A stretch of 64,000 bases of DNA from Iodobacter fluviatilis (GTDB taxonomy: Bacteria; Pseudomonadota; Gammaproteobacteria; Burkholderiales; Chitinibacteraceae). The DNA is taken from the NCBI RefSeq assembly GCF_900451195.1, contig NZ_UGHR01000004.1, positions 310,001-374,000 of the forward strand, read 5' to 3'. A program made the position numbers and the translations under genes. The notes under the pieces were generated by a model. It saw nothing but the letters and a program-made list of their open reading frames with translations, made no database searches and was not told where the DNA came from. How positions within the stretch are numbered: the stretch's first letter is position 1; each line of letters starts with the position of its first letter. This document shows positions 19,809-28,634 of the stretch, one piece after another.

Positions 19809-20858
19809 TTGATTAAATATATTGTTAACTTTTTTTTGAATTTAGTTGTGTTTGATTTTCCTGGTTTTGAAAGGTTTTTGAATTTAATATTTAATTCATT
19901 AAATATTAAATCTAAATTTTCATACTATACTTTTCACGCTAGACCAAAGAGGGTTGATCAGGTTAGTTTTGATTCATACTGCAAGTTTGAACACGAGAAA
20001 GTTGGTATAGTAATTCAAGGGCCAATAAAACAAGAAGATGACTTTACATACGAAACAGCGATTTCATATAGAAAGAATATGCCAAGTGTTGAAATCGTGA
20101 TTTCAACTTGGCATGGACAAGTTATTGAAAGAGAAGTTGATTTGATGAGTCAGAATATTTATGTGATTAAATCAACTCCTCCAAATAATAGTGGACTGTG
20201 TAATATTAATTATCAGATTGTTTCAACTAAAGCTGGGATTGATTTATTAAGAAAATTAAATTGTAAATATATACTAAAAACTAGGAGTGATCAGAGACTA
20301 TATGCTCCAAATATAGTTGGGTATTTGCTTGGCTTGTTAAATGAGTACCCAAGTTTGAATTATAGCCAGCAAAAAGCAAGAATTGTTGAGCTGAGTTTAA
20401 GCGTCTGTCGTTATCGGCCTTATTCAATGTGCGATATGTTTCAATTTGGCCATGTAGATGACCTTTCAATAATGTGGTCTTGTGATTTAGATGCAAGAGG
20501 AATGGATGTTGCTACGTATTCAAAAAAAGAGATTACACCGCGAATACTGTATGAAGATATGGTTGCAGAAATATATCTTCATCGCTCTTACTTGAGAAAA
20601 ATAGGTGTTGATGATTTTGCTGAGCTTTCTCATTACTATAAAATTCTTAGTGAAAATTTTATTATCATTGATAAAGAGAGTGTTGATTTGTTTTGGAATA
20701 AGTATCATTCCAAAGAATATCACTTGGCAGAAAATCCTGTATATGACATAAATAGAGTAAAGGCTAAATTCTATTATAGAGATTGGATTCTGGTGAAAAA
20801 TTTTGGTCCAGCAGCCCTAGATTGTAATGATACATATTTAGATAGAGTTGAGAGTTGA
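19809..20858 (+). CDS. WavE-family lipopolysaccharide synthesis protein
   Basis: A 349-residue cytoplasmic protein resembling the WavE family first described in Vibrio cholerae LPS core synthesis. Signature pieces are VGIVIQGPIKQEDDFTYET (near residue 60), VEIVISTWHGQV, KTRSDQRLYAP and the CDLDARG/YEDMVAEIYL region. Such proteins are presumed glycosyltransferases with an Asp-containing donor site. The start is a TTG at 19809 with AGGGG six to ten bases upstream; the nearby ATG at 19804 runs into a stop after two codons. It abuts the acetyltransferase gene. Confidence 0.8.
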   Translation: MIKYIVNFFLNLVVFDFPGFERFLNLIFNSLNIKSKFSYYTFHARPKRVDQVSFDSYCKFEHEKVGIVIQGPIKQEDDFTYETAISYRKNMPSVEIVISTWHGQVIEREVDLMSQNIYVIKSTPPNNSGLCNINYQIVSTKAGIDLLRKLNCKYILKTRSDQRLYAPNIVGYLLGLLNEYPSLNYSQQKARIVELSLSVCRYRPYSMCDMFQFGHVDDLSIMWSCDLDARGMDVATYSKKEITPRILYEDMVAEIYLHRSYLRKIGVDDFAELSHYYKILSENFIIIDKESVDLFWNKYHSKEYHLAENPVYDINRVKAKFYYRDWILVKNFGPAALDCNDTYLDRVES

Positions 20859-21455
20859 ATGCATATATTTTTTGATAAAGTATTTTGTTTCTTTTCTTAT
20901 AGAATAATGAAACTTCCTTCAATTTTTGTATCTTTATGCTTCCGCTCAAGGTTTAAAAAATGTGGGCGTAATTTGTTTTTGCAGTTGCCTAACAAAATAT
21001 TAGGTGTACGTTACGCTATAATTGGAAATAATTTTAGCTCAGGAAAAGCATTGAGACTTGAGATATTCAAAAGTCATAATGGAGTTATATTTAATCCAAG
21101 TTTTTCAATAGGGAATAATGTTTCAATCAATGATGATTGCCACTTGGCGTGTATCAATAAAATTAAAATTGGCAATAGTGTCCTAATTGCAAGTAAAGTT
21201 TTTATATCAGACCATACTCATGGAGCCTTAGATTTTTCAGATATTGAAATACATCCATCTCTAAGGAAATTATATTCCAAAGGGCCTATTATCATTGAAG
21301 ATGATGTTTGGATTTGTGAAGGAGTTGTTATTTTGCCAAATGTCGTAATTGGAAAAGGCTCTATAATTGGTGCCAATGCAGTTGTTACAGGTAACATTCC
21401 TCCTTACTCTATTGCTGTAGGGTCTCCTGCTCGAGTAATTAAACTTTTGAAGTAA
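20859..21455 (+). CDS. Hexapeptide-repeat O-acetyltransferase
   Basis: A 198-residue left-handed beta-helix acyltransferase of the WcaF/LacA/WbbJ group, likely adding an acetyl group to a glycan sugar. Hexapeptide repeats begin near residue 80 (FSIGNNVSINDDCHL, IKIGNSVLIASKVFISDHTHG with the catalytic His). They resume in the C-terminal coils with IIEDDVWICEGVVILPNVVIGKGSIIGANAVVTGNIPP. The end, GSPARVIKLL, is the family's typical closing sequence. Its ATG directly follows the stop of the WavE-like gene, so the two are coupled. Confidence 0.88.
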   Translation: MHIFFDKVFCFFSYRIMKLPSIFVSLCFRSRFKKCGRNLFLQLPNKILGVRYAIIGNNFSSGKALRLEIFKSHNGVIFNPSFSIGNNVSINDDCHLACINKIKIGNSVLIASKVFISDHTHGALDFSDIEIHPSLRKLYSKGPIIIEDDVWICEGVVILPNVVIGKGSIIGANAVVTGNIPPYSIAVGSPARVIKLLK

Positions 21456-21475
21456 CCATATAGCGTGGGGGTCAT

Positions 21476-22552
21476 ATGAAAATACTTGTTGACGCAAGAC
21501 CAATAAATGGTGCGATGAATGGTATTGGAAGATATGTTTTAAATCTAATAATTGCATTAAGCTATAATGATGAGGTGGAGATTGTATTAGTTTCAAATAA
21601 AAAAATTGTATTATCACCTGAGCTTGATTTTTCTAGAGTTCAAATAATTGTTGATAAGAAATATTCTAAAGTTCCAGGGACAATTTGGTGGGTTTCTAGA
21701 GCTAATACATTGGCTAAAGAAAATAATGTTAATTGGGTTTTGGGGACTCAGCATATACTTCCACCACGTAAGTCAGATAGTCTTAAGTATGGTGTTATTG
21801 TTCATGACTTAGTACATAGATATTTTCCTTGGACCATGTCAAAATATAATTATTTAGTTAGCAAGATTTTTTTTTATATTTCATTAAGAAATGCAGATAA
21901 GGTCTTTACCGTTTCTAATACAACGAAAATTAATTTGTTAGATGTATATGGTGAAAGTGTTAACCCTACTACATTGTATCCTGGTATTACTAAGCTACCA
22001 ATGGCATCCAAGCCTAAAGAGGATGTCCCTGAAAAATTTATATTTGCTTTAGGTTCTTTTGAAAAAAGGAAAAACTTAGAAAAACTAATTGATGTTTATA
22101 CTGAATATTCTCTTAGTAATCCTGACGTTCATTTGGTGCTCGCAGGAAGTATGAGTTGGGGTAATAATGAATTATTATGTAGAATTGAAAAATTTTCTGG
22201 TCCTGGCAAGATAGTAATTTTTAGAAACTTAAATGATGCACAAATATCATATTTATTTGAATCATGTAGTGTTTTTGTATTTCCCTCTATCTATGAAGGA
22301 TTTGGTTTACCAATTTTAGAAGCTGCAGGGCGTTGTAAAATAATTTTAAATACTATCCCGATATTTAAGGAAATTGCTGATCAAATGACTAATGTGAGCT
22401 TTCTTGATTTTTCAAAAGATAAGCATGAAGTTGCAGAGTCATTGAACTTATATATTAAGCAGTTAGATACGAAATCAGATTTTAAAGAAAGCATTAAGTT
22501 TAGCTGGAAGAAGTCAGCTGATATTTTAGTAGATAGTTTAAAAATAACTTAG
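21476..22552 (+). CDS. Glycosyltransferase family 4
   Basis: A 358-residue GT-B enzyme of family GT4, probably a retaining cytoplasmic transferase in repeat-unit assembly. The N-terminal domain starts ILVDARPINGAMNGIGRYV. The C-terminal nucleotide-sugar domain opens at FIFALGSFEKRKNLEKLI and has the EX7E motif in PSIYEGFGLPILEA. Donor and linkage cannot be assigned. It is 20 bases downstream of the acetyltransferase gene with a GGGGG ribosome-binding site. Confidence 0.88.
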   Translation: MKILVDARPINGAMNGIGRYVLNLIIALSYNDEVEIVLVSNKKIVLSPELDFSRVQIIVDKKYSKVPGTIWWVSRANTLAKENNVNWVLGTQHILPPRKSDSLKYGVIVHDLVHRYFPWTMSKYNYLVSKIFFYISLRNADKVFTVSNTTKINLLDVYGESVNPTTLYPGITKLPMASKPKEDVPEKFIFALGSFEKRKNLEKLIDVYTEYSLSNPDVHLVLAGSMSWGNNELLCRIEKFSGPGKIVIFRNLNDAQISYLFESCSVFVFPSIYEGFGLPILEAAGRCKIILNTIPIFKEIADQMTNVSFLDFSKDKHEVAESLNLYIKQLDTKSDFKESIKFSWKKSADILVDSLKIT

Positions 22553-22570
22553 TTAAATAATGAGCCTTAA

Positions 22571-23797
22571 ATGAAAAATAATATTGTATTTACCGTTGTA
22601 GCAAGAAATTACTTAAGCCTGGCTCTTACTTTGGGTGATAGCCTTAAGGAGGTACACCCAGAAATAGAGTATAGAATCTATTGCTCTGATGGCTTGGAGG
22701 GTATTAACCCTTCAGAATTTAAGCATAAAGTCTTTGATGCAATCTATGCTGTAGGTGATGATTATAAAAACATGGCATTTAAGTATAATGTTACTGAGTT
22801 TTGTACTGCGATTAAACCTTACATTTTTGATGCATTAATTACGGAAAATAATTGGGATAAAATCTTATATCTAGATCCGGATATGATGGTGTTTAGTGAT
22901 ATGAGCTATATTATTTCAGCCCTAGAAAAAAAATCTATATTTATTACTCCTCATATTGTTGATTGTAATATAAAAGATATGAATGTTTACCCTGAGTACC
23001 ACCATTTATGGGAAGGAATTTTTAATTTTGGTTTTTGCGCAATTAAGGTCGATGAGCATTCAAGAAAATTTATTTCATGGTGGCGAGAACGTTTAAAAAA
23101 TCATTGCTATGTTGATAAGCATGATGGTTTGCATACAGATCAAAAATGGGGTGATTATCTCCCTGTTTTTTTTAGTGATGTGATTCATATTTCAAAACAC
23201 TATGGCATTAATATGGCTCATTGGAATTTGTCAGAGAGAGAGCTTAGTATAAATAGTGATGGCAAGTATTGTGTAAATGAATTCCCTCTAGTCATTTTTC
23301 ATTTTTCTGGATTTGATTTTTATGGGAAAACATTGACAAAGCATGTAGATGGCAAACTACAAGAAATATATTTAAATAAGCCTAATTTAATAGCTCTTGC
23401 TGATATGTACCGTAAAAAAGTATTAGAAAACGGGCTTGAGGCTTTTATTAAGAATAAGTATAAGCATTCGTATTTTAATAATGATGTTGTTGTATTGGCC
23501 TTACATAGGCGTTTATATCGAGAATGTTTTGACAGCATCCAAGGCATAGACCCGTTTGATAGTAATCAAGATTTTTATAAAAAACTAAGTGAAAATAAAT
23601 TATTAGATTTGTCTAATGATGGGCTAGATGGCTATACAAAGAATAGCATTTCAGATTTTGATAAAAAGAAAAAGAAAATTGAGTTTTTTTTACGCCTTGT
23701 CTTTAGACTGATTGGGGTTAAAAAATATTATTTATTCTTGAAAGTGATGGGGGTTTATTCAAGAATTGAAGAGAATAAATTTATAATGAAGAATTGA
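22571..23797 (+). CDS. GT8-like glycosyltransferase
   Basis: A 408-residue GT-A type protein. The N-terminus (NNIVFTVVARNYLSLALTLGDSL) and the metal-binding ILYLDPDMMVFSD (DxD, about residues 97-109) resemble the glycogenin/GT8-like families. FNFGFCAIK and LHTDQKWGDYLP match the acceptor-side motifs, and FHFSGFD carries the late His. The C-terminal 120 residues are of no recognised type and are Lys-rich. The sugar transferred is unknown. It ends 30 bases before the wzy start. Confidence 0.75.
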   Translation: MKNNIVFTVVARNYLSLALTLGDSLKEVHPEIEYRIYCSDGLEGINPSEFKHKVFDAIYAVGDDYKNMAFKYNVTEFCTAIKPYIFDALITENNWDKILYLDPDMMVFSDMSYIISALEKKSIFITPHIVDCNIKDMNVYPEYHHLWEGIFNFGFCAIKVDEHSRKFISWWRERLKNHCYVDKHDGLHTDQKWGDYLPVFFSDVIHISKHYGINMAHWNLSERELSINSDGKYCVNEFPLVIFHFSGFDFYGKTLTKHVDGKLQEIYLNKPNLIALADMYRKKVLENGLEAFIKNKYKHSYFNNDVVVLALHRRLYRECFDSIQGIDPFDSNQDFYKKLSENKLLDLSNDGLDGYTKNSISDFDKKKKKIEFFLRLVFRLIGVKKYYLFLKVMGVYSRIEENKFIMKN

Positions 23798-23819
23798 AAT
23801 ATAAATTAGAATTTTTTGA

Positions 23820-23827
23820 GGGGGGGG
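23820..23827 (+). repeat. Poly-G tract (8 G) forming the wzy ribosome-binding site
   Basis: Eight G (after GA) end directly at the wzy ATG (23828), so the tract serves as or overlaps the Shine-Dalgarno region. Changes in its length would alter SD strength or spacing, and could tune polymerase levels. The upstream in-frame TTG at 23816 would also be thrown out of frame by slippage. Confidence 0.7.
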
Positions 23828-25225
23828 ATGAATTACTTTATTAGTACTGTGGGATGGGGTTGGTATAAGAAAATACTATTTTTTCTTATGGTGGTAGTTG
23901 TTTTTTTTGTTCAGTACTGTGTTTTTGAATATTCTGTTTCCTATAGCCATTATATTGTTGTTTTGTTGTTGAATTTTGGATTGATTCTTTCTCTGCTGTT
24001 TATTTGTTTGCAATATAGCAGTATGAATGACTTTCTTTTTTCTAGTGGATTTTGGTATTCGGTTGTTATTGTTTTTTATATAATATTGAAGTCTTTGAGT
24101 ATGCTGGATTATGGAGAAGCCCTAATCCCTTCACTTGTAATGGTTTTAGTATTTAATTTTTTTTATATTTTCGGTTTTTTCTTCACAAAAAGAAAAAAAA
24201 ATGGCATCAAAAAGAAAATAGTAGTCTTTAATGATTTTAAATTAACTACGTTTTGTTTTTTTGTTTTTGTTTTATTTAAAGTACTTATTATATTTCTTAT
24301 GGTTCTCTTTGCTGGGGATGCATCTACTATTTTAGAACAGTCTGCAGCAACCCAAAACCAAGGTATGGCTTATTTATTTCGATTGTCAGCTTTTTCAACT
24401 ATAGCATATTATTATTTAGTTTATTTTTATTACACGCAGAAAAAATTTGGCCGAATAGTTTTTATTCTTACTCTATTTATTTTTGTTGAAAGTATTTATA
24501 GTGCATCACGCTTGCAACTTGTTATGTTGGCGTTTATCCATTTGTTTATGTTTCATCGTTTTGTTCGTCCTGTTTCAGTTGTGACATTACTTATTGTATC
24601 TCCTTTGTTAATTTTTATTATTTCATATTTTGGGTATGTTAGAAATATTGAAATTGGAGGAGTTGATGTTTACAAAAAAGCATTTGAATTTGTAATTAAT
24701 GATAGTTCGATTATTTATGATCTTTTTATGGCAAGGTTAGATGTGCTTCCTATGATGGTAGAAAGTATAAAACTTTATGATTATGGAGAGATTAAAAATC
24801 TATGGGGTGGATCATATGTTTATTCGATATTACATTTTATTCCTAGGGGGATATGGAGTGATAAACCATTATTAACGGCTGCTTATGTTACATCGCATGT
24901 TTACCCTAATTCATTTGTAGATGGTGTTAATATTTTCCCTTCGGTTTTTATTGAGTCATTCATTAACTTGAATTACTTGGGGGTATGCCTGATTGGATTG
25001 CTAATAGGGTCTAGTAGTAAGATATATGATCAATACTTGGATGGTACTAGGCCTTTGGTTTTTATTTGGGCATTACTGTTTTTTACGTATCCAATGGGAA
25101 TTGTTAATGAGGGAGTGCATAGTAATTATGTTGCAAATGTATTGTATTTCTCTTTTTTATATCTAGTATTTATTGTTATGGCAAAGAAATATGGCGTGTT
25201 TAAAGTCCATAATTTAAGGGTATAG
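23828..25225 (+). CDS. wzy: O-antigen/oligosaccharide repeat-unit polymerase (Wzy)
   Basis: A 465-residue integral membrane protein with ten to twelve hydrophobic helices and little other identity, the usual state for Wzy. It would join undecaprenyl-linked repeats in the periplasm. A large loop in the second half carries YVYSILHFIPRGIWSDKP, matching the H-[FI]-I-P-R-x-[IL]-W-x-x-KP motif of the oligosaccharide repeat unit polymerase family. It also has ARLDVLPMMVE. The start ATG at 23828 follows a poly-G ribosome-binding site. Position next to Wzx, Wzz and glycosyltransferases supports the call. Confidence 0.85.
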   Translation: MNYFISTVGWGWYKKILFFLMVVVVFFVQYCVFEYSVSYSHYIVVLLLNFGLILSLLFICLQYSSMNDFLFSSGFWYSVVIVFYIILKSLSMLDYGEALIPSLVMVLVFNFFYIFGFFFTKRKKNGIKKKIVVFNDFKLTTFCFFVFVLFKVLIIFLMVLFAGDASTILEQSAATQNQGMAYLFRLSAFSTIAYYYLVYFYYTQKKFGRIVFILTLFIFVESIYSASRLQLVMLAFIHLFMFHRFVRPVSVVTLLIVSPLLIFIISYFGYVRNIEIGGVDVYKKAFEFVINDSSIIYDLFMARLDVLPMMVESIKLYDYGEIKNLWGGSYVYSILHFIPRGIWSDKPLLTAAYVTSHVYPNSFVDGVNIFPSVFIESFINLNYLGVCLIGLLIGSSSKIYDQYLDGTRPLVFIWALLFFTYPMGIVNEGVHSNYVANVLYFSFLYLVFIVMAKKYGVFKVHNLRV

Positions 25226-25227
25226 TG

Positions 25228-26322
25228 ATGCTTTATATTAATGGGAAGTTTACTTCACAGAAAATAACAGGCGTGCAACGTTTTGCACGTTCTTTGGTCT
25301 GTGCTTTGGATGCTTTTTTATTCTCAATTTGTGATAAAAATCACGTTCCAAAGGTGATTTTATTATGTCCAATTGGAGCTTCTCCACCTAAATTGAAATA
25401 CATCAATGTCGAATACTCTGGTTCATTGATTAGTGGGCACTTATGGGAGCAATTAGTTTTGCCGTTCGCGTCAAGGCGAGGGATTCTTATTAATTTTTCA
25501 GGTTCTGCTCCCATATTTAAGATGGGGCAAATTTGTGCCATACATGATGCAGCTATTTATGATCACCCAACGGCATATACCAAATTATTTAGGCTCTGGT
25601 ATTCAGTGCTATTTAGAATATTAGGTAAAACATCAAAATTAATTTTGACAGTTTCTGAGTTTTCTAAGTGCAGACTTCAGAAGTTTATTAATGTTTCTGA
25701 GGAAGATATTTCTGTATTATATAATGGATCTGGGCACATTACGGGGGTGATTTCAGATGTAAATGTTTTACAAAAATTTGGTATAAATGCAAAAGAATAT
25801 ATATTTGCTGTTGGTAGTTTAAATCCAACAAAAAATTTATCTAATTTATTAACAGCATTTAAAGAAATTAGTGAAAAACTGAATGTTACATTAGTTGTTG
25901 CTGGAGGTTGTAATACGAGCGTATTTCAGTCTAATTTTGATTCTAGTTCTCCATTTGAGCGTGTGAAATTTATTGGGTATATTCCTGATGAGGAATTAAA
26001 AGCATTGTATGAAAATGCACTTGCTTTTGTTTTTCCATCAACGTACGAAGGATTTGGCATTCCACCATTAGAGGCTATGGAATGTGGGTGCCCAGTGATA
26101 GCATCAAATTTAGCTTCTATTCCTGAGGTTTGCGGAGATGCTGCATATTATTTTGATCCATTAGATATTGCCAGTATTACGGAAGCAATTGAAGAGATTA
26201 TTGCTAATAGTAAGCTAAGGGAGAAACTAGTAATTAAAGGCTTTGAAAGGGTTGCTTTTTTTGATTGGAATCATACTGCAAAGAAATTATTTAACGACTT
26301 AAAAAAAATTGGTGTGCTTTAG
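25228..26322 (+). CDS. Glycosyltransferase family 4 (mannosyltransferase-like)
   Basis: A 364-residue GT-B protein. The start [21 protein letters not shown] and the [13 protein letters not shown] and ILTVSEFSK segments resemble the MtfB/WbdB-WbdC branch of GT4 enzymes, many of which are mannosyl- or rhamnosyltransferases. The donor-binding half opens at [17 protein letters not shown] and has the EX7E motif in [21 protein letters not shown] 25228 is chosen; a GTG one codon earlier overlaps the wzy stop. Substrate is inferred from family only. Confidence 0.88.
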   Translation: MLYINGKFTSQKITGVQRFARSLVCALDAFLFSICDKNHVPKVILLCPIGASPPKLKYINVEYSGSLISGHLWEQLVLPFASRRGILINFSGSAPIFKMGQICAIHDAAIYDHPTAYTKLFRLWYSVLFRILGKTSKLILTVSEFSKCRLQKFINVSEEDISVLYNGSGHITGVISDVNVLQKFGINAKEYIFAVGSLNPTKNLSNLLTAFKEISEKLNVTLVVAGGCNTSVFQSNFDSSSPFERVKFIGYIPDEELKALYENALAFVFPSTYEGFGIPPLEAMECGCPVIASNLASIPEVCGDAAYYFDPLDIASITEAIEEIIANSKLREKLVIKGFERVAFFDWNHTAKKLFNDLKKIGVL

Positions 26323-26337
26323 ACAGGGGCTATTTTT

Positions 26338-27462
26338 GTGAAAGTTTTGCAATTCGGTAAATTTTACCCACCTGTGATAGGCGGGATTGAATCAGTAATG
26401 TTCGATTTAACTGAAGGTTTGAATACGCATGGAGTTAGTACGGATGTACTTTGTTCAAATAAAGTTAATCATTCAACAACAGAATTAGTCAGTGGTGAAT
26501 ATCAAGTTTATAGGTCAGCCTCTTGGGGGCAAATATTTTCTACATCTATTTCCCCCGCTATGATTCAAAAGCTGGCTAAAGTTGTTAAGAATTATGATAT
26601 TTTACATGTGCATCTGCCTGACCCTATGGCTAATCTCGCTATTTGGTTAGTAAGACCTAATTGTAAAATTGTTCTGCACTGGCATAGTGATATTGTTAAG
26701 CAGAAGAATTTACTAAAGTTATATGCTCCATTGCAGGAGTGGCTACTGCGAAGAGCTGATGTAATTATTGCAACTTCCTCCGTGTATTTGCAATCTTCAC
26801 AAACTTTGATTCGACATCGAAGCAAGGTGTCTATTATTCCAATTGGAATTAAAGATCCTGCTTCTTTAGTGAATAAAACTATTTTAAATAAATTTAAAGA
26901 AAAATTTCATGCTAAGCGAATTGTATTCTCATTAGGCAGAATGTCATATTATAAAGGTTTTTCATATCTTGTTGATGCAGCAAAGTATATAGAAGACGAT
27001 ACGGTTATTCTGATTGGAGGCAGTGGTGAGTTATTTGTTGATTTACAAAAGCAAATTGATGGTTCAGGAGTGGCTGACAAAGTTAAGTTGCTAGGTAAAA
27101 TCCCACATGAGGAATTATTTTCTTACTATTCAGTTTGTGATCTTTTTTGTCTGCCTTCAATTTTTAAATCGGAGGCCTTTGGTGTCGTTTTACTAGAAGC
27201 AATGGCATTTTCTAAACCGGTGGTAGCAACCAAAATTCCAGATTCAGGTGTGCCATGGGTAAATGCTCATGATGTCTCCGGTATTAATGTTCCAATTATG
27301 GATTCTGTTGCACTGGCAAAGGCGATAAATAGTATACTTTCAAGTCAAGATCTCATGAATCGTTATGCTGCTAGTGCTAGAGATCGTTATCTATCAACAT
27401 TTACGGCAGATAAAATGGTTTTATCTACTTCAAAACTATACGAAGCTTTACTTGGCTCTTGA
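26338..27462 (+). CDS. Glycosyltransferase family 4
   Basis: A 374-residue GT-B enzyme starting at GTG (26338) with AGGGG upstream. The N-terminal donor-face motif is FGKFYPPVIGGIESVMFDL; mid-protein LHVHLPDPMANLAIW and LHWHSDIVKQK are well conserved. The EX7E motif is SEAFGVVLLEAMAFSKP. It is clearly paralogous to the enzyme at 37190-38416 in the ABC-type cluster, with near-identical stretches such as HWHSDIVKQK. The two probably share a donor or acceptor sugar. It is the last gene of the strongly AT-rich block. Confidence 0.9.
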   Translation: MKVLQFGKFYPPVIGGIESVMFDLTEGLNTHGVSTDVLCSNKVNHSTTELVSGEYQVYRSASWGQIFSTSISPAMIQKLAKVVKNYDILHVHLPDPMANLAIWLVRPNCKIVLHWHSDIVKQKNLLKLYAPLQEWLLRRADVIIATSSVYLQSSQTLIRHRSKVSIIPIGIKDPASLVNKTILNKFKEKFHAKRIVFSLGRMSYYKGFSYLVDAAKYIEDDTVILIGGSGELFVDLQKQIDGSGVADKVKLLGKIPHEELFSYYSVCDLFCLPSIFKSEAFGVVLLEAMAFSKPVVATKIPDSGVPWVNAHDVSGINVPIMDSVALAKAINSILSSQDLMNRYAASARDRYLSTFTADKMVLSTSKLYEALLGS

Positions 27463-27536
27463 TTTTTTTATATATTTTGAGAATTGAGGTCTTGAATCCC
27501 TTGAACAATTTAATGAATTAAATATTTAGGTCACTT

Positions 27537-28634
27537 ATGCTCTACCTCATTCTCGCATTCTTAACCTCCGTCTTTGTCACCATGCTTGTGATCCGTTTTG
27601 ATCATTTGCACAGCCACATCTCTGGTGACCACGATTTGGGTGGGGTGCAGAAGTTTCATGCGCATTCTGTGCCTCGGATTGGTGGGCTTTCTATCATGAT
27701 GGGGATGCTGGCGGTTTTATTGGCGGGGGCGATTAAGGAAACGCAGTGGTTTACGCAATTTGCCTTGCTGATTGTGGCGAGTTTGCCTGCTTTTTTAGGT
27801 GGTTTAATTGAGGATTTAACTAAAAAAGTGGGGGTGTTAATGCGGCTTGGTTTAACCATGCTGGCGGCGTTATTAGGATATTTTTTATTGGGTGCGGGAA
27901 TTGTTCGTTTAGATGTGCCTTATATTGATCTGATTATGCAATTTACTGTTGTTTCATTGTTTTTTACCATGTTTGCCGTGGCGGGCGTGGCAAATGCTTT
28001 TAATATTATTGATGGTTTTAATGGTTTATCTGCTGTTGTAGCAATAATGATTTTTGCCGGGCTGGCTTATGTTTCATTTGCCTTAGGTGATTGGTTTTTG
28101 GTAATTGCAAATATGGGTATGATTGGTGCCTGTCTTGGGTTTTTGCTTTGGAATTACCCCAGAGGTTTAATCTTCTTAGGCGATGGCGGGGCGTATTTTG
28201 TTGGCTTTATGGTGGCAGAATTATCTGTATTACTGATGGCAAGGCACCCTAGTGTTTCAATTTGGTTTCCATTCTTGCTCTGTATTTATCCGGTATTTGA
28301 GACGCTATTTACTATTTATCGCCGCAAATTTGTTAAGGGTGTATCACCAGGCCTGCCTGATGGCATTCATTTGCACACGCTAATTTACAGGCGAGTAGTG
28401 CGTTTGCAATTAGGTGAAGATGTCGCGCGTTATAAAGTGCAGCGTAATGCTTTAACTGCACCTTATTTATGGGCTCTATCATCTTTTGCAGCGATTCCCG
28501 CTGTTATATTTTGGGAAAGCCCATATGTATTATTAGGCTTTGTTTTATTGTTTATTGCCAGTTATATTTTACTGTATAAAATGATTGTTAATTTCAAAAT
28601 CCCACAATGGATGGTCATTAACAAAGACAGCTAA
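27537..28634 (+). CDS. WecA/WbpL-like undecaprenyl-phosphate sugar-1-phosphate transferase
   Basis: A 365-residue membrane enzyme of the MraY/WecA family with about eleven helices. It would start repeat-unit synthesis by moving a HexNAc-1-phosphate onto undecaprenyl phosphate. The family motifs are visible: HAHSVPRIGGL near residue 41, NAFNIIDGFNGL (the DxxD-like catalytic loop), FLGDGGAYFVGF and the cytoplasmic DGIHLHTLIYRR. Base composition is higher in GC than the preceding block. Its stop codon overlaps the stop of the convergent glycosyltransferase gene by four bases. It could serve both assembly systems that flank it. Confidence 0.9.
   Translation: MLYLILAFLTSVFVTMLVIRFDHLHSHISGDHDLGGVQKFHAHSVPRIGGLSIMMGMLAVLLAGAIKETQWFTQFALLIVASLPAFLGGLIEDLTKKVGVLMRLGLTMLAALLGYFLLGAGIVRLDVPYIDLIMQFTVVSLFFTMFAVAGVANAFNIIDGFNGLSAVVAIMIFAGLAYVSFALGDWFLVIANMGMIGACLGFLLWNYPRGLIFLGDGGAYFVGFMVAELSVLLMARHPSVSIWFPFLLCIYPVFETLFTIYRRKFVKGVSPGLPDGIHLHTLIYRRVVRLQLGEDVARYKVQRNALTAPYLWALSSFAAIPAVIFWESPYVLLGFVLLFIASYILLYKMIVNFKIPQWMVINKDS

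Noticed and set aside
20859..21455. Acetyltransferase as a serine acetyltransferase or LpxA-type enzyme
   Set aside because: The acetyltransferase is too short and has the WcaF-like ending GSPARVIK; context is glycan synthesis, not cysteine or lipid A synthesis.
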